A stretch of 64,000 nt of DNA from NCBI GenBank assembly GCA_045546975.1, contig JAZQDV010000007.1:124001-188000 (forward strand), in the 5' to 3' direction. A program made the translations under genes and the position numbers. The notes under the pieces are model-generated. The model was not told where the DNA came from, did not search any database, and saw only the letters and a program-made list of their open reading frames with translations. Source of the stretch: SIG480 sp045546975. Lineage in GTDB: Bacteria > Bacillota > Clostridia > Oscillospirales > JAAYXM01. Position 1 is the stretch's first letter, and each line of letters opens with the position of its first letter. Shown here piece by piece: positions 51,839-61,462 of the stretch.

Positions 51839-53542
51839 CTATTCTGCGATTTTTTCTGCAGCTGCGGCAAACTTATCTGCTGTTGCGTTTGCCTCCGCGA
51901 CGGTTTCGCCCTTTGCAAGAACGTATACCTTTATCTTCGGTTCCGTGCCTGACGGACGGATAATAAAGCGTGTATCGTCCTCCATTTCAAAATAGACAAC
52001 ATCGCTTCCCGAAAGGTGAAGTGTCTCGCCTTTATTTGTTGTTCCTGAAAGATAGTCGCGAACACACCCGACCTTTACTCCTGCGATTTCCGTTGGCGGG
52101 TTTTTGCGCATATTCTCCATTATCTCGCGCATCTTTGAAAGACCGGAGACACCCGGAAGAACTACGTTTATTGTGCGCTCTGAAAATGCACCGTATTTTT
52201 CATAAAGCTTTTCCATTGCCTCATAAAGGCTTAAGCCCTGACTTCTGTAATACGACGCCATCTCGGCAATCATCATGGATGCGGTTACGGCATCCTTATC
52301 ACGGCAGAAATCGCCCATAAGATAGCCATATGACTCCTCATATCCGAATACGAAGCCGTCTCCGCCCTCTTCCTCTATCTTTTCTGCGATGAACTTAAAG
52401 CCCGTGAAGGTATCAAATATGCGGACACCGTTGTCCTCGCAGACCTTTCTTGCCATTTCGGTTGTAACTATCGTCTTTACCGCAAAAGCATTTTCAGGAA
52501 GCGTTCCTGCGCGGCGACGTGCACAGATAACATAATCCATAAGAAGCACGCCCATCTGGTTTCCCGAGATAGTCACATATTCGCCGTCACGGTTGCGTAC
52601 AACAACACCTACGCGGTCAGCATCGGGGTCTGTACCGATGATGAGGTCAACATCCTCGCGTTTTGCAAGCTCTATTGCAAGAGCAAAGCCTTCTTTGTTT
52701 TCGGGGTTCGGGCTCTTTACCGTCGGGAAATCACCGTCGGGTGTGCTCTGTTCCGGAACACTTATGATATTATCAAGACCGATTCTCGAAAGAAGCTCGG
52801 GAACAAGCTTATATCCCGTGCCGTGGAAAGGTGTATAGACGATTTTGAAGTCGCCTCCCACCTTCTTTGTGCACTCGCGGTTTATAGCGCAACCGAGGCT
52901 GTGTACGAGGAATGCCTCGTCAACCTCCTCACCGATAAGGGTGATGAGTCTCTTTTTCTTTGCCTTCTCAAAATCCATGGTCTTGACGCCCGTGAATATG
53001 TCGGTCTTTCGGATCTCGGCAAGAACGATGTCTGCCTCCTTCGGCGGAAGCTGTGCTCCGTCCTCCCAGTATGCCTTATAGCCGTTGTATTCTTTCGGGT
53101 TGTGACTTGCGGTTATGTTTATACCTGCAATACACTCAATTGCACGAACGGCAAAAGAGAGCTCAGGCGTCGGACGAAGCGACTCGAAAAGAAATACGGG
53201 AATTTTGTTCGCTGCAAGTACACACGCCGCCTCACGCGCAAAAACATCACTGAAGTTGCGGCTGTCCATACAGATTGCGACGCCGCGCTTCATAGTCTTT
53301 TTACCAAGGCTTCTGATAAGTGTTGCAAGGCCCTGCGTTGCCTGACGCACGGTGTAAACATTCATACGGTTTATACCGAGACCGAGAACTCCGCGAAGAC
53401 CTGCTGTGCCGAATTTAAGAGGTGCGAAAAACCTGTCCTCAATTTCTGCCTCGTTGTCTTTTATTGAAAGAAGCTCCTTTCTTTCCTCTTCGGAAAGTGA
53501 CGGTTCAGCAAGCCATCTTTCGTATTCCTGCATATAGCTCAT
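51839..53542 (-). CDS. Phosphoglucomutase/phosphomannomutase (PgcA-like)
   Basis: 567 aa. The ATG at 53542 is chosen because AGGAGG lies 6 nt upstream. All four alpha-phosphohexomutase loops are canonical: GINITASHNPKEYNGYK (phosphoserine), GTDPDADRVG (metal), FGYEESYGYL (sugar) and RPSGTEPKIKVYV (phosphate). The length and motifs fit the PgcA type that interconverts glucose-6-phosphate and glucose-1-phosphate. It starts 10 nt after rlmH, at the end of the walJ-rlmH segment. Confidence 0.97.
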   Translation of the reverse strand: MSYMQEYERWLAEPSLSEEERKELLSIKDNEAEIEDRFFAPLKFGTAGLRGVLGLGINRMNVYTVRQATQGLATLIRSLGKKTMKRGVAICMDSRNFSDVFAREAACVLAANKIPVFLFESLRPTPELSFAVRAIECIAGINITASHNPKEYNGYKAYWEDGAQLPPKEADIVLAEIRKTDIFTGVKTMDFEKAKKKRLITLIGEEVDEAFLVHSLGCAINRECTKKVGGDFKIVYTPFHGTGYKLVPELLSRIGLDNIISVPEQSTPDGDFPTVKSPNPENKEGFALAIELAKREDVDLIIGTDPDADRVGVVVRNRDGEYVTISGNQMGVLLMDYVICARRRAGTLPENAFAVKTIVTTEMARKVCEDNGVRIFDTFTGFKFIAEKIEEEGGDGFVFGYEESYGYLMGDFCRDKDAVTASMMIAEMASYYRSQGLSLYEAMEKLYEKYGAFSERTINVVLPGVSGLSKMREIMENMRKNPPTEIAGVKVGCVRDYLSGTTNKGETLHLSGSDVVYFEMEDDTRFIIRPSGTEPKIKVYVLAKGETVAEANATADKFAAAAEKIAE

Positions 53543-53552
53543 AATTTCCCTC

Positions 53553-54026
53553 CTATTTGTGATATCCCGAGCCCTCTTCAATTTTGAAGGCGCGGTAGAT
53601 TTGTTCAAGTACCATAACCCTTGCAAGGTGGTGCGGGAACGTCATCTTCGACATTGACAGTCTTAAATCCGCACTCTTTTTAAGCTCTTCGGAAAGTCCG
53701 AACGAACCACCGATTATAAAGCAAAGCTTTGACCTCCCGCGGCATTTAAGGTCGGATATCGTTTCTGAAAGCTCCTCGCTTGAAACCTCACGGCCCTCAA
53801 TACACATACATATCACGTATGCATCCTTCGGGATTTTTTCGCGAATTTTTTCCGCCTCGGCAGAAAGTGTCCGCTCCGCCTCCTCGCGACTTGCACAAGG
53901 GGTCTCGGAAAGCTCTGTTATATTGAGCTTACAGTATGCGCCCATGCGCTTTTTATACTCACTTACAGCATCAGCAAAAAACTTTTCTTTAAGTTTTCCT
54001 ACGCAGATAATATCTATTCCCAACAT
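53553..54026 (-). CDS. rlmH: 23S rRNA (pseudouridine1915-N3)-methyltransferase RlmH
   Basis: 157 aa. The ATG at 54026 follows the walJ stop after one base, with GGTGGAG upstream. Motifs of this SPOUT enzyme are clear: IDIICVGKLKEKFF, FIIGGSFGLSEELK and the C-terminal MTFPHHLARVMVLEQIYRAFKI ending YHK. It methylates helix 69 of 23S rRNA. The walJ-rlmH pairing is conserved in Firmicutes. Confidence 0.98.
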   Translation of the reverse strand: MLGIDIICVGKLKEKFFADAVSEYKKRMGAYCKLNITELSETPCASREEAERTLSAEAEKIREKIPKDAYVICMCIEGREVSSEELSETISDLKCRGRSKLCFIIGGSFGLSEELKKSADLRLSMSKMTFPHHLARVMVLEQIYRAFKIEEGSGYHK

Positions 54027-54027
54027 A

Positions 54028-54822
54028 TTATTTCTCCACCGTAACCAATTCTCCACGCTTTCCGCGCGGCGCAACGTACAGCATAACATCAACACCCGGA
54101 ATAATGCCGTTTTCCGTGAGAACGCGGTGCACTGCGGTGTATGCATCACCCGGTGTGTTGTTCTCTGCACTTATGTGACCGAGAACTATGTTTCCTGTTC
54201 CTTCTTCTGCGGCGCGGAGTGCAACGGACGCACACTCGTCGTTTGAGAGATGACCGCGACCGCCAACTATTCTTTCCTTGAGAAACGCGGGGTATCTACT
54301 GTATGAAAGGCGGCGCCTGTCGTAGTTTGACTCCAAAAGAAGTATGTCTGCACCGAGAAGGCGGGAAAGGAGGCTCTCGTCCACCCGTCCTATGTCGGTT
54401 GCAATAATGGCGCATTCCTTTTCCGTGTTTATTCTGTACCCCATACTCTCATATGTATCGTGAGGCGTGTGAAACGGCGTGACCGAGAGGTCTCCTATCT
54501 TCACGGTTTCGTCCTCTTTTATGCAGACGACTTTTCCAGAAAGTGCCTCTATCCTCTCACCTATACCGCGCGCGGTACCGTTTGATGCATAGATCGGGGC
54601 ATCCGTCCTCTCGCAGATTTTAAGAAGCCCTGTTATGTGGTCGCTATGCTCGTGAGTTATAAAAATGGCATCAATCGCTGAAATCGGGGTCCTGAGCATC
54701 GAAAGCTCTCCTATTATGCGTGTTGCAGAGATGCCCGTATCAACCAGTATATTCACTTTTCCGTCGGAAATATACGTGCAGTTTCCGTTTGAGCCGCTCG
54801 CAAGCGGACATAATTTTATCAT
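54028..54822 (-). CDS. walJ: Metallo-beta-lactamase-fold hydrolase WalJ/YycJ
   Basis: 264 aa. The metal-binding motif THEHSDHITGL and LASGSNGNCTYI near the start are typical of the YycJ/WalJ group, as are HDTYESMGYRI and the IVLGHISAENNTP segment. WalJ-type proteins are nucleases or hydrolases linked to DNA repair and to the Wal cluster. It lies downstream of murA and its terminator and overlaps none; it continues into rlmH. Confidence 0.95.
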   Translation of the reverse strand: MIKLCPLASGSNGNCTYISDGKVNILVDTGISATRIIGELSMLRTPISAIDAIFITHEHSDHITGLLKICERTDAPIYASNGTARGIGERIEALSGKVVCIKEDETVKIGDLSVTPFHTPHDTYESMGYRINTEKECAIIATDIGRVDESLLSRLLGADILLLESNYDRRRLSYSRYPAFLKERIVGGRGHLSNDECASVALRAAEEGTGNIVLGHISAENNTPGDAYTAVHRVLTENGIIPGVDVMLYVAPRGKRGELVTVEK

Positions 54823-54842
54823 AAGCTTCCTCTATCTTAAAA

Positions 54843-54865
54843 AAGGAACGGCGATGCCGTTCCTT
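54843..54865 (-). terminator. Terminator of murA
   Basis: 10-bp stem (54843-54852 / 54856-54865) with a 3-nt loop and six T residues on the minus strand, starting 7 nt after the murA stop. Read-through would reach walJ. Confidence 0.85.
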
Positions 54866-54872
54866 AAGTTTG

Positions 54873-56162
54873 CTATTGTGCTTTTGCAACTCCCGGAGCA
54901 TCGGGCATTTCCACGCGACTAATGTGGGCGCCTATCCCGCGAAGCTTTTCTACTATATGCTCATAGCCTCGCTCAATGTGGATAACATCCTCAACCTCGG
55001 TTGTTCCGCTTGCCGCAAGACCTGCAATTACAAGAGCTGCACCTGCACGAAGGTCACACGCTTTTACGGGCGCACCCGTGAGGCATTCGATTCCTTCCAC
55101 TATTGCAGTTTTTCCGTCTATCTGGATTTTTGCTCCCATACGACGAAGCTCTTCAACGTATCTGTAACGGCTGTCCCATACGCCTTCCGTTACAAGGCTC
55201 ATACCCTCTGCAACAGAAAGAATGACCGTTGCCTGAGGCTGCATATCCGTCGGGAAGCCCGGGTACGGCAATGTCTTTATGTTTGTTTTTGAAAGCGGTG
55301 CCTCTCTCTTTACAAGGAGTGCATCGTCATATTCCGTAATCTCCGCACCCATTTCAGCAAGCTTTGCCGTGATACAGTCAAGGTGCTTCGGGATTACGTT
55401 CTTGACAAGAATTTCACCTCCGCAGGCACAAACCGCCGCCATATATGTTCCTGCCTCTATCTGGTCGGGGATTATGGTATAAGCCCCGCCTTCGAGCTTG
55501 TGGACACCGCGGACCTTGATAACATCCGTACCGGCGCCGGAAATGTTTGCGCCCATGGAGTTTAAGAAGTTTGCAAGGTCAACTATATGAGGCTCCTTTG
55601 CCGCGTTCTCAATTACTGTTGTACCGTCAGCAAGGGTTGCCGCAAGGATTGTGTTTATTGTTGCGCCGACAGACACAACGTCAAGATACACAGGTGCTGC
55701 ACAAAGACGGCCGTGGGACTCTGCAAAAACATAGCCGTTCTGAACGTCTACATTTGCGCCGAGGAGCTTAAATGCCTTTGTGTGCTGGTCAATCGGACGG
55801 TCGCCCAGGTTGCACCCGCCCGGAAGCGATACCTGAGCAGAGCCAAATCGACCGAGAAGTGCACCTATGAGGTAGTATGACGCACGAATCATACGCGCCA
55901 TATCGTAGTTTGCCTTTGTTGTTCTTATCTTCGATGCGTTGATCTCAACGCACGAGCGGTTAATAAGCCTGACATCTGCACCAAGGTCGCGCAGAAGATC
56001 AAGCATAAGTGTTACATCGCGAATCTCCGGGATATTTTCTATTCTGCATGTACCGTCGACGAGAAGAGCTGCGGGGATTATTGCAACAGCGGCGTTTTTA
56101 GCCCCGCTTATTACAACTTCGCCCGAAAGCTTATGTCCACCTTCAATAACATACTTCGTCAA
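54873..56162 (-). CDS. murA: UDP-N-acetylglucosamine 1-carboxyvinyltransferase MurA
   Basis: 429 aa. The TTG start at 56162 is supported by AAGGTG 7 nt upstream. It carries the PEP-binding catalytic Cys in LPGGCNLGDRPIDQH, GAKNAAVAIIPAALL near the N-terminus, and GFPTDMQPQATVILSVAEG. MurA starts peptidoglycan synthesis and is the fosfomycin target; the Cys indicates a sensitive type. It sits between yycI and walJ with its own promoter and terminator. Confidence 0.98.
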   Translation of the reverse strand: MTKYVIEGGHKLSGEVVISGAKNAAVAIIPAALLVDGTCRIENIPEIRDVTLMLDLLRDLGADVRLINRSCVEINASKIRTTKANYDMARMIRASYYLIGALLGRFGSAQVSLPGGCNLGDRPIDQHTKAFKLLGANVDVQNGYVFAESHGRLCAAPVYLDVVSVGATINTILAATLADGTTVIENAAKEPHIVDLANFLNSMGANISGAGTDVIKVRGVHKLEGGAYTIIPDQIEAGTYMAAVCACGGEILVKNVIPKHLDCITAKLAEMGAEITEYDDALLVKREAPLSKTNIKTLPYPGFPTDMQPQATVILSVAEGMSLVTEGVWDSRYRYVEELRRMGAKIQIDGKTAIVEGIECLTGAPVKACDLRAGAALVIAGLAASGTTEVEDVIHIERGYEHIVEKLRGIGAHISRVEMPDAPGVAKAQ

Positions 56163-56219
56163 AACCCGGCACCTTCTTTTCTTTGTACTCTTATCATTGT
56201 ATACAGAATCCTAAAATAA

Positions 56220-56248
56220 ATTATAGCAGATTTATCCTCAAAATGCAA
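56220..56248 (-). promoter_or_regulatory. Sigma-A promoter of murA
   Basis: Minus-strand TTGCAT (56248-56243), a 17-nt spacer and consensus TATAAT (56225-56220), about 58 nt before the TTG start and inside the 113-nt gap after yycI. Confidence 0.83.
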
Positions 56249-56275
56249 AACATATTTGTGCATTTTTGCAACTTT

Positions 56276-57097
56276 TTATATTTCGACAAAAGAGCCGTCC
56301 GTCATATTGACATAAAAGCTTCCCTTGTCCGTTTCTATATCGAGAATCGGAACCAGCGGAGCAACGCCGCGTGTAGGTGTGTTTGCAATATATCCGTAAT
56401 TGATTTTTGTGATTTTCAGGCGGTCTATTCCACGCAGACGCACGCCCTGGGCAAACTTCACCATGAGTGCAGAGGCGGGAAACGTTTTTCCCTGCGTCGG
56501 TTTAAGCCTTCCGCTGCCGATGAATTTTCCCGAGCCGATAACACTCCCGCTTTTGGAAATTTTTATTTCAACATCGCTTCCGAAAATCCGAACCCCAGAA
56601 AAAACCTGAGGTATTCTAACGGTATATCCGCTCTCCACATCACTTATCTCAAAGGCGTCACTTGAAGTGCTGACAGAAAGCTTGCTTGCAACTTCCTCTG
56701 CCACCGACCTTGCAGCAGCCTCGTCTGCCACTTCTTCGCCATACTCGTAAACAAGAGAGAAGGAATCCCTTAAAAACATTATGTTTCCGCGCCCACTTGA
56801 ATATACCGTACTCTCACCCTGCGATGAGACCTCGATTTCACCAAAAAGTCGCGCCGCTACTTTTTCGGCGGAGGTTTGCACCGCTATTGTGCTCGGGCGA
56901 ATTTCCATAGAGTCCTGAGGCAGAACGGAGTTTTCCACCTCCACCCCCTGATTATTGAGTATTGTTACTATGTTCTCGCGGAGCGTAAGCTCGTCCCGTC
57001 TGGCCTCGTTTTCACGCACTACATAAGTGACAAGAAGAAAGATGTTAACTCCCAGGAGAAGCGCAATTATGATTGTTTTAGCCTTTGCCCAATCCAT
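56276..57097 (-). CDS. yycI: WalK-regulatory protein YycI
   Basis: 273 aa with one N-terminal membrane span (TIIIALLLGVNIFLLVTYVV) and an extracytoplasmic region with the FSGVRIFGSDVEI and PLVPILDIETDKGSFYVNMTDG segments of the YycI family. In B. subtilis YycI and YycH together restrain WalK at the membrane. It directly abuts yycH (no gap) in the same order as in B. subtilis. Sequence conservation is low, so the call rests on topology, length and context. Confidence 0.85.
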   Translation of the reverse strand: MDWAKAKTIIIALLLGVNIFLLVTYVVRENEARRDELTLRENIVTILNNQGVEVENSVLPQDSMEIRPSTIAVQTSAEKVAARLFGEIEVSSQGESTVYSSGRGNIMFLRDSFSLVYEYGEEVADEAAARSVAEEVASKLSVSTSSDAFEISDVESGYTVRIPQVFSGVRIFGSDVEIKISKSGSVIGSGKFIGSGRLKPTQGKTFPASALMVKFAQGVRLRGIDRLKITKINYGYIANTPTRGVAPLVPILDIETDKGSFYVNMTDGSFVEI

Positions 57098-58432
57098 TTA
57101 CTTCTCTCCCTTCTTTATTCCTCCGACAAACCACGACGGAACAACTCCCGCCTCTGCCGTATCCTTATACCTGAGGTTTAAGTCGTAAACACCGTCTTTT
57201 CCCTTAAGCGCCGCAACGGCAAGGCGAGCAGGAAGGATTTCCTTTGTCTGTGCCATCGTTTCATAGCCTGTGAGGTTGAGTCGCACCTCTCCGATGCTGT
57301 TTTTCTTGACTATCACCTTTGCAAAGTATGAGGTCTCTTTCATATCCACGGGAATTCCGTTTATATGTCTGCCAAAAACTATTTCCGCATTCTCACCATT
57401 TTCGGCGGCGTAGATTATATAAATACCGCCCGTACCCGCAATCTTTTTTGCAAGGGAAGAAACCACATTTCTTGCCCCCTCACATTTTTCCGCGAATGTC
57501 AGGGTGTCTGTATTCTCTGAATTTATTTTTATACCGAGAGTTTCGTCCGCCTCATCGCGAAGGTCGGAGTATGAAACAATACCCGTCGGTGAGACCTTCA
57601 AGGTTACCATATCAGCTATATATACCTCTGTTCCGTCATTTTCGGAATAGTTTGACGAGGCAACATTGCTCATCCCGAACGTTTCAAGGCATGCGTTAAC
57701 CGTATCGGCCCCAAACGCCGTGTAAATGTTGTATGACGAAACAACACCCAGAGTCTTTGAAGCCTCGGGTATAATCATCTCAGGATAAACCGAGGAAAAC
57801 TCCTCATCTTCATACAAAAGCGCAAGCTCTGAAGGTGTTGCGCCGTGTGAAGGAAGAACACCGTCTATCACGTCTGACAAAGCGGAGGTTTCTATTTCGT
57901 ATACCTTTTTTGTGTCTGTATTCTTGATGTACACACGTATTGTTCTTGACGCGGTGGAAAAGAAAAAATAACGTCCACAGAAAGCGTCCCCTCCGTTTGT
58001 CTCTCCAAGCCAGAGCTTAAGTGCCTCAATTGGAATGTTTCCCGAATAATCGAGCAAAACCCCATCCTTTGAAATCGCACTTTCCCACTTCTTCTCGTCG
58101 GCTTGTCTTATCTCTTTTCCACGACGGAATGCAGTACCTATACCCTCGCGTAGCTTTGTGTATGCATCGTCACACGCTGCGCTGTCGTAAAGCATGGCGC
58201 GCAAGACCCCGTCTTCACGTATCGCAATGGAAAGCGGACGTATTCCAAATTGAGAAAGGTCTTCACCTGCACCGTCTGAAAGTCCGTTTCCTCCCGAAAC
58301 GTCAAACAGACTCTCTATCCTCATCTCGCCAAGAGGACTGTCAAAAAACCATACCGAATACGTGAGATATACCATTCCGACAAGCAAAAGGCAGATGAGA
58401 ACCGTTTTTATTTTTTCTCTTGTTCTGTTCAT
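57098..58432 (-). CDS. yycH: WalK-regulatory protein YycH
   Basis: 444 aa with one N-terminal membrane span (TVLICLLLVGMVYLTYSVWFF) and a long extracytoplasmic part, close to B. subtilis YycH in length. Segments such as YFFFSTASRTIRVYI, YIADMVTLKVSPTGIVSYSD and AVAALKGKDGVYDLNLRYK fit the family. It overlaps walK by 4 nt and abuts yycI. It should control WalK activity with YycI; this is inferred from family and context. Confidence 0.87.
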   Translation of the reverse strand: MNRTREKIKTVLICLLLVGMVYLTYSVWFFDSPLGEMRIESLFDVSGGNGLSDGAGEDLSQFGIRPLSIAIREDGVLRAMLYDSAACDDAYTKLREGIGTAFRRGKEIRQADEKKWESAISKDGVLLDYSGNIPIEALKLWLGETNGGDAFCGRYFFFSTASRTIRVYIKNTDTKKVYEIETSALSDVIDGVLPSHGATPSELALLYEDEEFSSVYPEMIIPEASKTLGVVSSYNIYTAFGADTVNACLETFGMSNVASSNYSENDGTEVYIADMVTLKVSPTGIVSYSDLRDEADETLGIKINSENTDTLTFAEKCEGARNVVSSLAKKIAGTGGIYIIYAAENGENAEIVFGRHINGIPVDMKETSYFAKVIVKKNSIGEVRLNLTGYETMAQTKEILPARLAVAALKGKDGVYDLNLRYKDTAEAGVVPSWFVGGIKKGEK

Positions 58433-60183
58433 ACCCTTTCGCCCTCATCATTTTTCGGCAGTATTACGGTAAACGTCGTGCCCTTCCGATATACACTGTC
58501 GAGTTTTATCTCACCACCGTAATGTTCAATGATTTCCTTTGCAATGGCAAGACCGAGTCCTGTGCCTCCACGGTCACGGCTTCGTGCCTTGTCAACACGG
58601 TAGAAACGTTCAAACAACCTCGGCTGATCCTTTTCGGGTATGCCGATACCGTTATCCTTCACCGTTATCTTTATATGGTCGTCGCAGTTTTCTGCAGAAT
58701 ACTCTATTTTTCCGCCGTCAGGCGTATATTTTACCGCATTTGAAATGAGATTTATGAGCACCTGCTCTATTCTCTCGCGGTCGCCCGTGAACATGGGCAG
58801 CGAAGAATCAACAGACATAATAAGCTTGTGTCCGTGCCGCCTTGCTTCCATCTCCATAGCTTTATAGGCATTCTCCACGCTCTTTTTAAGCGAGAATGTC
58901 TCTGTCTTCCAGTCCATCTTCGCAGAATCGAGACGCGAAAGCGTGAGGAGATCCTTTACTATTCTTGTCATTCTGTCCGTCTCGTTTAAGATTACGTCAT
59001 AGAACTGTGACTTCATCTCCTCGGGTGCATCCGGGGATTCTGAAAGTGTTTCTGTATAGCTCTTTACGTTCGTAAGCGGAGTCCTTAGCTCATGGGAAAC
59101 GTTCGCAACAAACTCGCGGCGCGAGTTTTCAAGCTTCATCTGCTCGGTAAAGTCGTGAATAATCGCAATTATACCATTCTCTCCCGTCTCGTCACCAAAG
59201 CGTGCCGAGCTCATTTTGAGAGTTCTCTCACCGACCGTAAAGTCGTATCCCGAAACGTCACTCTCGTCATTGAGAAGTACCTCAAACGAAGGTCCGCTCC
59301 CCTTGAAAATCTCGGCATACGTCCTGTCCTTTGCCTCGTCAAAGCCGAGCATTTCAACAGCGGCGGGGTTGTAGTGAATAAGCTTTCCGTCGTTTGAAAA
59401 GGCCGTTACTCCGTCCGTCATATAGAGGAATATGGTATCGAGCTTATTTCTCTCGTCCTCAACCTTTGCAATCGTGCGGTTAAGCGCCTCCGCCATGTCA
59501 TTGAAGGTCTCCGTAAGTGTTCCTATCTCGTCATTTGAAAAAACCGAGAGAGAGGTGTCAAGCTCACCCAAAGAGAGCTTCTTTGCACCCTTTGTAATCT
59601 TCTCTATCGGGTTTGTAATTGTCTTTGCAAAAAGAAAGCTTAAAAGCACCGCGATTAAAAGTGCAACTGACATGGTGCGAAGGATTATCATAAACATTGA
59701 TGAGGTAAGGTTCTGAAGGTCCTGCTTTGTGTCCTTTATATACACAATATACTTTACCTCACCGTCAACCTCTATCGGGTTTGCGCGGTCGATATATCCG
59801 CTTGAAATACGCTTCTCCTGGCCGATTTTCCCGCTCATTGCATCAACAATCGCAGGCGTTGCATGCACCTTTTCGTCATTTGAACCGAAAAGCGTCTCGC
59901 CTGTTTTTCCGTCAAGCACATAGTAATTGCGGTATGTATTTATCTTCATCGCGGCAGAATGGGCAGAAAGCGCGGTATTTATGCGCTCAGCACCGTTTTC
60001 TGTTGCAGCTTCCTCTTTGAGCACTGCAAACATCTCAGCACGGAACACCGAGTTCATCTGCTCTGTAAAATCGTCAAAATAGTAAACGGAAACGCGATTG
60101 AGCATAAATGTTCCTACTATCGCCATAACAGAGACAATAAGAAGCACGAATACCGAGACGAGTTTCATCTGAAGCGAGCGCAA
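58429..60183 (-). CDS. walK: Sensor histidine kinase WalK
   Basis: 584 aa. Two membrane spans (about 8-30 and 163-185) flank an extracytoplasmic PDC/PAS-like sensor. A HAMP domain (TKTITNPIEKITKGAKKLSLGEL-type, 186-240) is followed by a cytoplasmic PAS domain (about 245-355), HisKA with the phospho-His in FVANVSHELRTPLTNVKSY, and HATPase with the N box (INLISNAVKYTPDGG), G1 (DNGIGIPEKDQPRLFERFYRVD) and G2 (RGGTGLGLAIAKEIIEHYGG). It senses cell wall status and phosphorylates WalR. Confidence 0.96.
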   Translation of the reverse strand: MRSLQMKLVSVFVLLIVSVMAIVGTFMLNRVSVYYFDDFTEQMNSVFRAEMFAVLKEEAATENGAERINTALSAHSAAMKINTYRNYYVLDGKTGETLFGSNDEKVHATPAIVDAMSGKIGQEKRISSGYIDRANPIEVDGEVKYIVYIKDTKQDLQNLTSSMFMIILRTMSVALLIAVLLSFLFAKTITNPIEKITKGAKKLSLGELDTSLSVFSNDEIGTLTETFNDMAEALNRTIAKVEDERNKLDTIFLYMTDGVTAFSNDGKLIHYNPAAVEMLGFDEAKDRTYAEIFKGSGPSFEVLLNDESDVSGYDFTVGERTLKMSSARFGDETGENGIIAIIHDFTEQMKLENSRREFVANVSHELRTPLTNVKSYTETLSESPDAPEEMKSQFYDVILNETDRMTRIVKDLLTLSRLDSAKMDWKTETFSLKKSVENAYKAMEMEARRHGHKLIMSVDSSLPMFTGDRERIEQVLINLISNAVKYTPDGGKIEYSAENCDDHIKITVKDNGIGIPEKDQPRLFERFYRVDKARSRDRGGTGLGLAIAKEIIEHYGGEIKLDSVYRKGTTFTVILPKNDEGERV

Positions 60184-60208
60184 GGCAGAGCCCTCCTATC
60201 TAAAAAAA

Positions 60209-60910
60209 TCAGTCTGCAAACATATATCCTGCACCGCGGCGTGTAACTATCCTTACAGGATTTGCAGGGTCGTCCTCAATCTTTTCACGAAGACGGCGGA
60301 CAGTAACATCGATTGTTCGAAGGTCGCCGTAATAATCATATTTCCAGACGCTTTCCATAAGCTCCTCGCGTGAGAACACCTGATTCGGCTGTGTTGCAAG
60401 GAAGCGGATAAGCTCAAACTCACGGGGAGTAAGCTCTACAAACTTTCCTGCCTTTCTCACATCAAGGCTCTTTAAGTTTATAACGATATCACCAAAGACA
60501 AGGCGGTTTTCATCGCTCACCGGAGCCGCCTCCTCAACGGGCGCACCAAAGCCACGACGCACGTTCGCCTTGACTCTTGCCATAAGCTCGCGCATGGAAA
60601 ACGGCTTTGTTATATAGTCGTCAGCGCCAAGCTCAAGACCGAGTACCTTGTCTACCTCCTCCTCGCGTGCCGTAAGCATAATTATCGGTACGTTGGAGGT
60701 TTTTCTTACATTTTTGCACACCTCAAAGCCGTCAAGCTTCGGGAGCATGACGTCAAGAAGTATAAGGTCGGGGTTTTCACCGAGTGCAGCATTAAGTCCT
60801 GCCTCTCCGTCGTAGGCACAGACAACGCTATAGCCCTCTTTTTTTAAGTTGAATTCGAGAATGTCGGCAATCGCCTTTTCGTCTTCTACTACAAGTACTT
60901 TCTTGTCCAT
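60209..60910 (-). CDS. walR: Response regulator WalR
   Basis: 233 aa, OmpR/PhoB type. The ATG at 60910 is chosen because AGGGAG lies 9 nt upstream, whereas a GTG at 60916 is only 3 nt from it. The receiver domain has the acidic pair (VVEDE), the phospho-Asp in LILLDVMLP, Thr in MLTARE and Lys in DYITKPFS; the C-terminal winged helix has VELTPREFELIRFLA and RTIDVTVRRLREKIE. WalR controls cell wall hydrolase genes in Firmicutes. It precedes walK by 25 nt. Confidence 0.96.
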   Translation of the reverse strand: MDKKVLVVEDEKAIADILEFNLKKEGYSVVCAYDGEAGLNAALGENPDLILLDVMLPKLDGFEVCKNVRKTSNVPIIMLTAREEEVDKVLGLELGADDYITKPFSMRELMARVKANVRRGFGAPVEEAAPVSDENRLVFGDIVINLKSLDVRKAGKFVELTPREFELIRFLATQPNQVFSREELMESVWKYDYYGDLRTIDVTVRRLREKIEDDPANPVRIVTRRGAGYMFAD

Positions 60911-60928
60911 TTCCACATACTCCCTTTC

Positions 60929-61462
60929 TTAAATTCCGAGAATTCTTCCTGCGCGAAGAATAAGTATCTGCGTCTTCGCATCGGAAATCTCGCCGTTTTC
61001 ACACATTTTTACAAGGTCGTTCATTTTATATTTCTTTATATCGAGAAACTCACCCTCGTCGGGATGAGGTGCGCCCTCGTGAAGTCCGCGCGCGATATAC
61101 AGGTGCAAACGCTCTGTCATACATCCCGGTGACGGGTAGGCAAAGCCGAGATACTGCATCTCATCCGCCGTGTAACCCGTTTCCTCTGAAAGCTCACGGA
61201 TTCCGCAGGCAAGGTGCTCTTCATCGCCGTCAACCTTCCCTGCAGGCACTTCTAAAATCTCTATACCGAACGGATAGCGGAACTGCGAAACCAGAACGCC
61301 CTCACCACTCTCTGTTATCGGAAGCACTGCAACACCGTCACAGTGTTCACAAACCTCGCGTGTGGATTTTCTCCCGTCGGGAAGCTCCACCTCATCCTCG
61401 CGAAGGTTCATTATAACTCCGCGGAAGTGGTATTTCTGCGAAAGTGTCTTTTCTTCCATCAT
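60929..61462 (-). CDS. NUDIX hydrolase, ADP-ribose pyrophosphatase-like
   Basis: 177 aa. The full Nudix box is visible (G-x5-E-x7-REL-x-EE-x-GY, around residues 75-97: GKVDGDEEHLACGIRELSEE). The N-terminal beta-strands and the position of LHLYIARGL fit ADP-ribose pyrophosphatases that make AMP and ribose-5-phosphate. The ATG overlaps the cinA stop (ATGA). It lies between cinA and walR, 18 nt before walR. Confidence 0.94.
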   Translation of the reverse strand: MMEEKTLSQKYHFRGVIMNLREDEVELPDGRKSTREVCEHCDGVAVLPITESGEGVLVSQFRYPFGIEILEVPAGKVDGDEEHLACGIRELSEETGYTADEMQYLGFAYPSPGCMTERLHLYIARGLHEGAPHPDEGEFLDIKKYKMNDLVKMCENGEISDAKTQILILRAGRILGI